IMG/VR virus record: IMGVR_UViG_3300045967_000229
Span: 1-21,040 of that record
DNA length: 21,040 nucleotides
DNA from: a virus
Direction: 5' to 3' (one strand)
The notes beneath the pieces are model-generated. The model made no database searches, was not told where the DNA came from, and saw only the letters and a list, made by a program, of their open reading frames with translations. Shown here piece by piece: positions 5,608 through 10,762 of the stretch. The position numbers and the translations under genes were made by a program. Within the stretch, counting starts at the first letter, position 1. Every line of letters starts with the position of its first letter.

Positions 5608-6164
5608 ACCGTTCCTCCGAGTCGTTCGATCGTCGACTCGATGCCTGCCCGGAGGTCGGGGTCGTTCGTTTCGTCGAGGGTGACGCGCAGCTCGGCGATC
5701 CGCTCCTCGTCGGTTGGCTGCTTTAGCCGAGAAGGGTGCGTCGATTGGGCATGGCCGTTGCCCGCGCGCGGTTCTGTAGTCCTAGCACCTTCACGTATCT
5801 CTGTCTGGTCTATGTATGGTTTGGTAGGCATCGATTTCGCATTGCCGGTCGCATTGCCGTCCGCATTGCCCCACCTGATGCGTGCCGCATTGCGGGCCGC
5901 ATTGCTCTGCGCATTGCGCTGCGCATCGAGCCCGCGGACCCGGTAGCGGTGGTGGGGGAGGATGTCGACCAACTCGGCGTCGACCAGTTTCTGCAGCGCC
6001 GTGCGACTGACACCCTGCGGCAGTTCGGCCGGTGAGGGCCAGAGCTTGTCGGCCCTGGCGAGCAGGCGCAGCCAGGTGGCCAGCGAGCGATCGTCGGACC
6101 AGATCGCGTCGTAGTTGGCGACGAGGTCCTCGTGGAAAACGCGGACGAAGGAGCCCTCGGCCAT
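5604..6164 (-). CDS. Phage replication initiator candidate with embedded repeats
   Basis: The ATG at 6164 shares a base with the upstream stop (TGATG). The 186-aa product has an N-terminal winged-helix-like domain (about residues 1-80: FVRVFHEDLVANYDAIWSDD, then SLATWLRLLARADKLWPSPAELPQGVSRTALQKLVDAELVD). A linker follows at residues 80-110, made of repeated N-A units every four residues, and then a charged C-terminal helix (DEERIAELRVTLDETNDPDL). This domain order recalls phage replisome organisers, in which an origin-binding domain is joined to a helicase-loader contact region. The linker DNA is a phased repeat array that may be the origin itself. The replication role is inferred from layout and operon position; a transcription regulator is the alternative. 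Confidence 0.65.
   Translation of the reverse strand: MAEGSFVRVFHEDLVANYDAIWSDDRSLATWLRLLARADKLWPSPAELPQGVSRTALQKLVDAELVDILPHHRYRVRGLDAQRNAQSNAARNAARIRWGNADGNATGNAKSMPTKPYIDQTEIREGARTTEPRAGNGHAQSTHPSRLKQPTDEERIAELRVTLDETNDPDLRAGIESTIERLGGTV
5838..5928. repeat. Iteron-like array, 12-bp phase, candidate replication origin
   Basis: The 8-mer CGCATTGC occurs exactly at 5838, 5850, 5862, 5886, 5898 and 5910. A degenerate unit (CGCATCG) follows at 5922, and a poorly matching unit fills the 5874 slot, so all are in one 12-bp phase. On the coding strand each unit reads NGC AAT GCG. Both Asn and Ala codons are fixed although this genome otherwise prefers AAC. The flanking 5771-5837 is only about 46% GC by count, an easily melted stretch beside the array. 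This is the arrangement of the lambda origin inside gene O. Confidence 0.65.
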
Positions 6165-6490
6165 CAGAGTCCCAGCACCATTTCTTTGGGCTGTTCCATG
6201 CGCCGAGCCGTTCGCAGCATCGCCCTCGTGGTCACGGCCTGCGTTGCCAGTCGACTGCGCAACCGCTGCGCGCACTCGCGCACCTCGGCCGGATCGGTGC
6301 TGTAGCGCAGGCCGTTGCCGTCGCTGACGATGGGCTCGCCGGCAAGCCGGAGCGCCTGCACGGCCAGCTCTACGTCGCGGCGGGGCACGTTGAGCCAGTG
6401 AGCGAGGTCGTCCATCCGCGCCGGTCCCGTCATCAGGTCGCGCAGCACGGCGCGCTCGATGGCGAGTGACGCCTCGGTGCCGTACTTCAT
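6164..6490 (-). CDS. Winged-helix HTH protein
   Basis: The ATG at 6490 overlaps the preceding stop by ATGA. The 108-aa product has an HTH followed by a wing: AIERAVLRDLMTGPARMDDLA, then HWLNVPRRDVELAVQALRLA (recognition helix), then GEPIVSDGNGLRYSTDPAEV. A long C-terminal helix rich in Arg and Ala follows (RECAQRLRSRLATQAVTTRA). This pattern is common in phage early operons, where such proteins sit next to replication genes and may bind the origin or regulate it. Fit to the winged-helix fold is good; the specific role is inferred. Confidence 0.75.
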   Translation of the reverse strand: MKYGTEASLAIERAVLRDLMTGPARMDDLAHWLNVPRRDVELAVQALRLAGEPIVSDGNGLRYSTDPAEVRECAQRLRSRLATQAVTTRAMLRTARRMEQPKEMVLGL

Positions 6491-6696
6491 GCGGGCACCC
6501 CCGCCAGTTCTTCGACGGTGACGCGGGCGATGCCCTTCGAGCGGGCGTAAGCCTGCGTGACCGGCCCGTCATGCGTTGCGCAGCGCGGCAGCCACTTGCC
6601 ATCCGCGGCGATGTAGACGGCCACGACGGCACGGCCACAGGTGAACCGCTGGTGGTGCTCCTTGACCGGGTACAGGCAGCGGTCAACGTCGGTCAT
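6487..6696 (-). CDS. 69-aa early-operon protein with Cys/His residues
   Basis: The ATG at 6696 overlaps the preceding stop by ATGA; a longer frame upstream is a shadow of the neighbouring gene. The product has C7, C20 (FTCGRA) and C39 with a nearby His (PRCATHDGPV), which might bind zinc. A short basic helical C-terminus follows (QAYARSKGIARVTVEELAGV). It resembles the small zinc-binding proteins common in phage recombination operons. No family was recognised. Confidence 0.6.
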   Translation of the reverse strand: MTDVDRCLYPVKEHHQRFTCGRAVVAVYIAADGKWLPRCATHDGPVTQAYARSKGIARVTVEELAGVPA

Positions 6697-6902
6697 CGTG
6701 CGACGCCCAGCACCGCGACCAGGACGACCCACGCCACCACGGCGAGAGCAAAGCCCTCGGCCAGCGCCCGCTTCCCCCACCGGCCGCCGGCGGGTAGGTA
6801 GGTGCCGTCATCCCAGTCGACCAGCGGGAGGGCGTCCTGCCAGCGCGGCTGGCAGGTTACGCACTCCTCGCCGAACGGATGGGCCTGATGACGCGGGATC
6901 AT
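6693..6902 (-). CDS. 69-aa protein with CxxC and C-terminal membrane helix
   Basis: The ATG at 6902 overlaps the RecT stop by ATGA. The N-terminus has HPFGEECVTCQPRWQ, a CxxC pair with a nearby His. A C-terminal membrane helix lies at about residues 48-67 (EGFALAVVAWVVLVAVLGVA). A tail-anchored protein inside a recombination operon is somewhat unexpected. It may attach a DNA-metabolism complex to the membrane or have an unrelated role in host takeover. Function unknown. Confidence 0.6.
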   Translation of the reverse strand: MIPRHQAHPFGEECVTCQPRWQDALPLVDWDDGTYLPAGGRWGKRALAEGFALAVVAWVVLVAVLGVAR

Positions 6903-7876
6903 TTGAGCAGGTCCATCCCGGCCTGCAGGTCGTCGTCCTGACGCACCGACAGATCAGGCTTGGCCTGCTCGGCGTGCCAGGCGTCGTCGCCCTGCCCGTC
7001 GTACTGCTGAGCCGGCTGATTGGAAGCCGCCGCTTCGCCGGCATCGGGCTCGGGCGCGGCGGGCGGGCTGCTCACGCCGAGCCGATCGTGGATGCGCGCG
7101 ATGGTGGCCGACGTTCGGCCCTGGCGATGCTGAGCGGCCTCGGCCTCGTCCTGCTCCTCGAGCTCGATGGCGCGCCGCGCCTCGACGGTCAGCGGCGCCG
7201 TCTTGAGCAGCCGGCGCAGGATCGACTTCTTGGCCATTTCGTTGTAGTCGGTGACCCAGGGGCCATCGCCGGGTGACTTCGAGCGGCCGCGGATGGTCTC
7301 GACCCACGCCCGCGTGTCCCAGTCGAATTGTGGCTCCGAGCCGTCGCGGTACTGGATGCAGGCGTAGACATGGGTGACGTTGCCTGGGTCGTCCTGGCCG
7401 AGATAGGGCCGGTGGTGCAGGCGATCGTCGGAGCCGGCCTCGACGTAGAACTCGTCCTTCTCGCGCACCACGCGGGCCCAGACCTTGCTCACCTCGCCCG
7501 AGCGCCGTGCCAGTTGCACGTAGCCGCGGTAGTCGATGATGAGTTGCGCTTCCTTCTTGCCCGTCCGCTTGTTGCGGAAGGGCACGAGATGTGCGCCGCC
7601 GATGGCGCCGGTCGGCTCCAGCCCGTAGCTGCCCGCCTCAACGACGGCGCGGGCGATCGTGACCGGGTCGCACTCCCAGAGCTCGGGCCGGCGCGTGAAC
7701 ACCGACAGGACGACGCTCTTGAGCCGGGTCGGGTCGATGAGCGACGAGGCCGAGGCCTCGACGACGGCGCGCCGACGCTCCAGCTCCTGGTCGAGCGCCG
7801 CGAGCGCGGCCTGCTCGGGCCTGACCACTACGGCCGTCTCGGTGTTGCCCTTCGTGGGCGCCGTGGCGCTAGCCAT
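6899..7876 (-). CDS. recT: RecT family single-strand annealing protein
   Basis: The 325-aa product matches RecT: SLIDPTRLKSVVLSVFTRRP, then CDPVTIARAVVEAGSYGLEPTG, then GGAHLVPFRNKRTGKKEAQLIIDYRGYVQLARRSGEV, and a C-terminal NEMAKKSILRRLLKTAPLT segment. RecT anneals complementary single strands after 5' resection. The ATG at 7876 has GGGAGGAG four bases upstream and shares one base with the stop of the YqaJ gene (TAATG), so the partner pair is translationally coupled. The acidic C-terminal tail after residue 250 is variable in the family. An in-frame ATG six codons earlier is less likely. Confidence 0.93.
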   Translation of the reverse strand: MASATAPTKGNTETAVVVRPEQAALAALDQELERRRAVVEASASSLIDPTRLKSVVLSVFTRRPELWECDPVTIARAVVEAGSYGLEPTGAIGGAHLVPFRNKRTGKKEAQLIIDYRGYVQLARRSGEVSKVWARVVREKDEFYVEAGSDDRLHHRPYLGQDDPGNVTHVYACIQYRDGSEPQFDWDTRAWVETIRGRSKSPGDGPWVTDYNEMAKKSILRRLLKTAPLTVEARRAIELEEQDEAEAAQHRQGRTSATIARIHDRLGVSSPPAAPEPDAGEAAASNQPAQQYDGQGDDAWHAEQAKPDLSVRQDDDLQAGMDLLK

Positions 7877-8799
7877 TACGCTCCTCCCTTCCAAGTGACA
7901 CGCAGGACGCGGGGACCCTCTAACCCCGCCTTGGCTGACGCTATGAACGGGTCAAGGTCAAGCTCGGACTGTTCGGCCACGCGCTCGGCAACGTCCTTCC
8001 AGGGCGTGCGTGGTTGCTCCTGGCGCAACGTGACGGTGGCGCCCGGTGCGAGCAGCCGGCTGGCCTCACCCATCGCTTCGCGAATCCGGTTGTTCAGCGT
8101 CCGCTCGTGCGTTTCGGCCTCGGCCAGCTGGTCCTTGGCGCGGCGGTACTCAGCGACGAGCAGCTGCTGCTCGGGCGTAGCGACGAGCTCGTCGCCGTTG
8201 TCCCTCGGATGGCGGGTCGACAGGTAGCGGCGGTACGCCTCGGTGCCGTCGACCGGCGGCGGTTGCTTGGCCAGGACGTGCTCAGCCCAGAAGCGCACCG
8301 CCTCGGCGGTCAGGTCGTCGATCAGGCCCTGGTCACGGTCGACGCGGACGACCTCGATGCCGGTCGTCGTGCCGGCCAGCACGGCCACGTCGACGAACAG
8401 GCGGCCGGTGCAGGCCATCTGCCAGGCGCACTGCACCAGCACCCGCGGCGGGACGCCGTCGTCGTAGTCGCGGCTGTGGCTGGTCGCCTTCAACTCGACG
8501 AGGCCCGGCTCGCCGACGATGCGCCGGTCCGGGTGGGCGTACAGGAACGGGTACTGCGGGTGGTAGACGACGCTCGATCGCTGCAGCCGTCGGCCGGTCT
8601 GCTCGGTGTAGGCGTCGGCGATGGCGTCCTCGAGCAGCTGGCCCATCCTCATGCGGCCGGTCAGCTCTTGGGCGGGTCCCTCGCCGGTCTTCTCGGCCCA
8701 GACCTCGATCGCCGAGCGGTAGCTGCTCACGCCGACGATGGCCGCTATGTCGGTGGCACCTAGACCTTCGCGCCGTTCGTCGGCCGTCAGGACCTTCAT
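7876..8799 (-). CDS. YqaJ-type viral exonuclease
   Basis: The 307-aa product starts with the YqaJ motif LTADERREGLGATDIAAIVGVSSYRSAIEVWAEKTG. The lambda-exonuclease-like core follows: E57 (MGQLLEDAI), D91 (YAHPDRRIVG), and the E102/K104 pair in LVELKAT, then LVQCAWQMACTG. This nuclease degrades the 5' strand of duplex ends and hands the 3' overhang to RecT. A C-terminal helical region (about 215-260) resembles the extended tails of the family. The ATG has AGGGG nine bases upstream. Pairing with RecT gives a Red-like recombination system. Confidence 0.93.
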   Translation of the reverse strand: MKVLTADERREGLGATDIAAIVGVSSYRSAIEVWAEKTGEGPAQELTGRMRMGQLLEDAIADAYTEQTGRRLQRSSVVYHPQYPFLYAHPDRRIVGEPGLVELKATSHSRDYDDGVPPRVLVQCAWQMACTGRLFVDVAVLAGTTTGIEVVRVDRDQGLIDDLTAEAVRFWAEHVLAKQPPPVDGTEAYRRYLSTRHPRDNGDELVATPEQQLLVAEYRRAKDQLAEAETHERTLNNRIREAMGEASRLLAPGATVTLRQEQPRTPWKDVAERVAEQSELDLDPFIASAKAGLEGPRVLRVTWKGGA

Positions 8800-8833
8800 T
8801 CCCTCGTTCCCCTGCTCTTCGATTGAGACCGCA

Positions 8834-8906
8834 CCGGCTGCCGGGTGTCTGCTGCCATTTCCGCCCCCCAGGGCGGCCTCCCCGCAGCTATTGCCCTGGC
8901 AGCCGG
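8834..8906. repeat. Inverted repeats in the exonuclease leader (left cluster)
   Basis: CCGGCTGCC at 8834-8842 is the exact reverse complement of GGCAGCCGG at 8898-8906. A tighter hairpin (CCGCCC at 8861-8866 with GGGCGG at 8871-8876, 4-nt loop) lies between. No T-run follows on either strand, so these are not standard terminators. They lie upstream of the YqaJ gene within the early transcript. Confidence 0.6.
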
Positions 8907-9125
8907 CTAGTGCGGCCTCCGGCTACCGAATTCGTGACCGTTGCCCTTCGGCAGCTCCAGCAGCGGCAGGTCAACGGCGGGCTGCTGCTGCTGGAGTGGT
9001 CGAAGGAATGAACGAGGCTGCCGGGCTGGCTGGGCCGGCGCCGATGCACCACGCCGGCTTTTCCCGGCAGCCTCGTTCGCGGGATAGGCGATGAGCCGGT
9101 CGGTGGGGCGCAAGTAGAGCCTCAC
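8907..9125 (-). CDS. Doubtful 72-aa ORF overlapping structured DNA
   Basis: A GTG at 9125 overlaps the Cro-like stop by GTGA, and the first 19 residues (VRLYLRPTDRLIAYPANEA) have coding-like codon use. After that, composition becomes Gln/Pro/Arg-rich (RQPRSFLRPLQQQQPAVDLP) and the frame runs through two strong inverted repeats. It may be a short gene with a degenerate tail, or only a structured leader. No function or family is visible. Confidence 0.3.
   Translation of the reverse strand: MRLYLRPTDRLIAYPANEAAGKSRRGASAPAQPARQPRSFLRPLQQQQPAVDLPLLELPKGNGHEFGSRRPH
8955..8996. repeat. 10-bp perfect inverted repeat
   Basis: CTCCAGCAGC at 8955-8964 is the exact reverse complement of GCTGCTGGAG at 8987-8996, with a 22-nt spacer. 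It lies next to the larger nested repeat at 9010-9078 and forms part of the same structured segment. Confidence 0.6.
9010..9078. repeat. Nested perfect inverted repeat (16-bp outer, 7-bp inner stem)
   Basis: The outer arms GAACGAGGCTGCCGGG (9010-9025) and CCCGGCAGCCTCGTTC (9063-9078) are perfect complements. Between them GCCGGCG (9034-9040) pairs with CGCCGGC (9052-9058) around an 11-nt loop. The result is a long two-tier hairpin on either strand. No T-run follows it, so intrinsic termination is unlikely. Possible roles are a structured leader that controls the early transcript, an antitermination (put-like) RNA, or a protein-binding site. Confidence 0.65.
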
Positions 9126-9322
9126 GCGGCCGCCTGGATTGCTTCGCGGATGCGGCTGATGAGTTCGGAGTCGGCCCGCCGCTCGCCCGACTCAATGCGT
9201 GACAGATGACCGGGCGATACGCCGATGCGGGCAGCCACGTCGATCAACTTCACGCCCGCACCGACTCGCTCGAGCTTGAGGCTGCGTCCGACGATGGCCT
9301 CGGGTGTGTTGACTGCGGGCAC
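9122..9322 (-). CDS. Cro-like XRE family HTH regulator
   Basis: The GTG at 9322 has AGGGAG (9330-9335) seven bases upstream. An ATG at 9367 in the same frame lies inside the promoter -10 and is too early. The 66-aa product has one XRE HTH: IVGRSLKLERVGAGVKLIDV, then AARIGVSPGHLSRIESGERR, then ADSELISRIREAIQ. It is the first gene of the leftward early operon, divergent from the larger XRE gene, which is the position of Cro in lambdoid switches. It probably binds the TTTGTC/GACAAA sites just upstream of its own start. Assignment as Cro-like rather than repressor comes from position and size. Confidence 0.85.
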   Translation of the reverse strand: MPAVNTPEAIVGRSLKLERVGAGVKLIDVAARIGVSPGHLSRIESGERRADSELISRIREAIQAAA

Positions 9323-9341
9323 CGCTGCGCTCCCTGTGGCG

Positions 9342-9370
9342 TTGACAAACCTTTGTTGCCGGAGCATACC
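9342..9370 (+). promoter_or_regulatory. Candidate rightward promoter for the CI-like gene
   Basis: TTGACA at 9342-9347 and CATACC at 9365-9370 are 17 bp apart. The -35 is a consensus match; the -10 is weaker. The -10 overlaps that of the opposing promoter, and operator-like site O1 (9345-9356) covers the -35 side. Confidence 0.5.
9345..9356. promoter_or_regulatory. Operator-like palindrome O1
   Basis: ACAAACCTTTGT is a palindrome with 5-bp arms and a CC centre. It overlaps the -35 of the rightward promoter and the predicted start of the leftward transcript. Related half-sites TTTGTC (9385-9390) and GACAACCTTTGTC (9402-9414) follow. Confidence 0.55.
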
Positions 9371-9392
9371 TAAGTCAGCAAGAGTTTGTCAA
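9363..9392 (-). promoter_or_regulatory. Leftward early promoter
   Basis: On the minus strand, TTGACA (9387-9392) and TATGCT (9363-9368) are separated by 18 bp, a good sigma70-type match. Predicted start is near 9356, giving a leader of about 34 nt before the GTG of the Cro-like gene. The -35 contains a TTTGTC operator half-site, so a bound repressor would block it. Confidence 0.65.
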
Positions 9393-9401
9393 GCCGAGGG
9401 C

Positions 9402-9414
9402 GACAACCTTTGTC
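9402..9414. promoter_or_regulatory. Operator-like palindrome O3
   Basis: GACAACCTTTGTC has 5-bp arms (GACAA/TTGTC) around a 3-bp centre and resembles O1. It lies just before the start of the CI-like gene, where a bound repressor could autoregulate. Confidence 0.5.
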
Positions 9415-9424
9415 GGGCCAAGTG

Positions 9425-9820
9425 ATGCTCTGGTGGCTACCGTCAGCCGGGGTGACCAGCGAGGAGGATCAGCACGCTCGCCGCCTGGGCTACTGGCTCC
9501 GTCGCGTCCGTGAAAGGCGAGGGGTGAGCCTAAAGAGCGCCGCCGTGGCGGCCGGGCTGGCGGCCAGCAGCGGCTCGACGGTGAGCAAGTGGGAACACGG
9601 CGAGCGGCCGATCAGCGTCCGCGAACTGCGCCGGTTGGCGCGCTTCTACGACGTGCCGGAGGCCCTGTTCATCGACCCGCCAACGACTGACGAGGAACGC
9701 CTCGAAGCTGCTCTCGCCGACGCAGCAGCCCTAGAGCGCGCGGACTGGGCACGGGAACAGGGTCAAGGCCCAGAAGCTGACGACGTGCCCGGCGCCGGGC
9801 GTCGTACACCGCTTCAATGA
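9425..9820 (+). CDS. CI-like XRE family repressor candidate
   Basis: One of the few plus-strand genes. It holds an XRE HTH: RRLGYWLRRVRERRGVSLKS, then AAVAAGLAASSGSTVSKWEHGERP and ISVRELRRLARFYDVPEALF. A helical C-terminus follows (EERLEAALADAAALERADWA). No peptidase-like LexA domain is present, so release from repression would not follow the RecA-cleavage route. The start is uncertain: ATG at 9425 has no clear ribosome site, GTG at 9452 would give 122 aa, and TTG at 9410 has GAGGG nine bases upstream. Divergent position from the Cro-like gene with shared operators supports a lysogeny role. Confidence 0.75.
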   Translation: MLWWLPSAGVTSEEDQHARRLGYWLRRVRERRGVSLKSAAVAAGLAASSGSTVSKWEHGERPISVRELRRLARFYDVPEALFIDPPTTDEERLEAALADAAALERADWAREQGQGPEADDVPGAGRRTPLQ

Positions 9821-9976
9821 GCACGGCTTCGATGGCCTCGATATCAGTCACGACGGCAGCACTCCGGGCCGGCCCGTCATTAGCCTGGCCGGGTCCGCTG
9901 CCAGGGCCGAGCGCACGTCGGCGGGCCAAAGTCGGCGGGTTCGGTGCCACCTTATTCGTCACGCATTAGCAGGGAG

Positions 9977-9985
9977 TTATCCACA
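9977..9985 (+). promoter_or_regulatory. Consensus DnaA-box sequence
   Basis: TTATCCACA matches the E. coli-type DnaA box consensus exactly, which is uncommon by chance in GC-rich DNA. It is a single copy just ahead of the 49-aa gene. Whether host DnaA binds it is unknown. Confidence 0.35.
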
Positions 9986-9987
9986 GA

Positions 9988-10137
9988 ATGAGCCCGATCG
10001 TTGCCATCCTACCCATCGTCACCTTCGTCGTGCTGCTGCTGCTGACGGACATCCTGTGGGCCTTCGCGGGCGCCATCATCGACGCCGTCGTCATCGCGGT
10101 CATCAACCGCCCTAGGTCGCGATCAGCCGGTAGTTGA
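9988..10137 (+). CDS. 49-aa hydrophobic membrane protein
   Basis: This ATG-initiated gene lies on the plus strand after the CI-like gene and overlaps the end of the tail-fibre gene by 26 nt, tail to tail. The product (IVAILPIVTFVVLLLLTDIL, then WAFAGAIIDAVVIAVIN, then a basic end) has one or two membrane helices. Third positions are nearly all G/C. A GGGAG lies eleven bases upstream, slightly far. Cotranscription with the repressor candidate suggests a lysogeny gene, for example superinfection exclusion, but this is inference. Confidence 0.55.
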   Translation: MSPIVAILPIVTFVVLLLLTDILWAFAGAIIDAVVIAVINRPRSRSAGS

Positions 10138-10762
10138 TCCGCGCGATTTCGGTGGTCAGGTCGCCGGGCGTGCCGGTCTTGGTGGCGGTCACGACGAGGC
10201 CGATGTCGGTCGCTGCCGTGGCAGCGTCGACCGAAGTGTCGACCAGGGCGCGCCAGAGGTTGCTCGAGCCGCTGTCAATACTGACCGTGCCGATGTCGGT
10301 CAGGGTCGTCCCATCGGCGTCGCGGATGCGCAGCGTCAGTACCCACTTGTGGGAGCCGCTGAGCGCGGAGCCGCCGCTGGCGACGAAGAACTCGGCGAAG
10401 AAGTCCTCGACCCAGATGCTCTCCAGCAGCGGCCAGGCACCTGGATTGCCCGTCGCGCTCATCGGCTCGGCGACGGTGCCGACGCGACGGATGGTGGCGG
10501 TGTATTGGCTGAGCGTCAGCCAGCGCGTGCCGTCGTAGAAGAACTGCAGGTGCAGGTCGGTGCGGTAGAACAGGTCACCCGACGATGGCCCGCCGGGGAA
10601 CGACGTGCCGCCCGCCATGCCGCTCGCGAAGGCGTCACCGTCGATCCAGTAGGGTTCGGTGCCATCGTCGGACAGCACGGGAGTCGTCAGCCCGACAGGT
10701 TCGGCAACGCGCGTCTTCTGGCCGTTCGTCTTGACGACGATGACGGCCTTCTCGCTACCCAC
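10112..10762 (-). CDS. Tail fibre / receptor-binding candidate (216 aa)
   Basis: A GTG at 10762 overlaps the end of the 898-aa gene by 8 nt. The N-terminal third has the short motif GDLFYRTDLHLQFFYDGTRW, common in tail fibre proteins as a small beta module with a surface aromatic patch. The C-terminal part is beta-rich (HKWVLTLRIRDADGTTLTDI, then GLVVTATKTGTPGDLTTEI). It is the last gene of the leftward tail operon, a usual place for host-range proteins. No enzymatic motif is seen. An assembly or decorating tail protein is the alternative. Confidence 0.65.
   Translation of the reverse strand: MGSEKAVIVVKTNGQKTRVAEPVGLTTPVLSDDGTEPYWIDGDAFASGMAGGTSFPGGPSSGDLFYRTDLHLQFFYDGTRWLTLSQYTATIRRVGTVAEPMSATGNPGAWPLLESIWVEDFFAEFFVASGGSALSGSHKWVLTLRIRDADGTTLTDIGTVSIDSGSSNLWRALVDTSVDAATAATDIGLVVTATKTGTPGDLTTEIARINYRLIAT

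Noticed and set aside
6165-6686. Upstream extension of the replication gene frame
   Set aside because: Same-strand shadow of the winged-helix gene and its upstream neighbour; the ATG at 6164 with TGATG junction explains the start.
7328-8763. Plus-strand ORFs of 299 and 249 codons
   Set aside because: Antisense shadows of RecT and the YqaJ exonuclease, whose motifs are clear.
9787-9800. Perfect 14-bp palindrome GCCCGGCGCCGGGC
   Set aside because: Lies within the end of the CI-like gene and has no T-run; short GC palindromes are likely by chance here.
9669-9962. 97-aa minus-strand ORF under the CI-like gene
   Set aside because: Partly plausible helical stretch, but it is antisense to the end of the XRE gene and has no supporting junction or motif.
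9817-9969. 50-aa plus-strand ORF overlapping the CI-like stop by ATGA
   Set aside because: Codon use is mixed and the product is low complexity without motif; one overlap alone is not enough.
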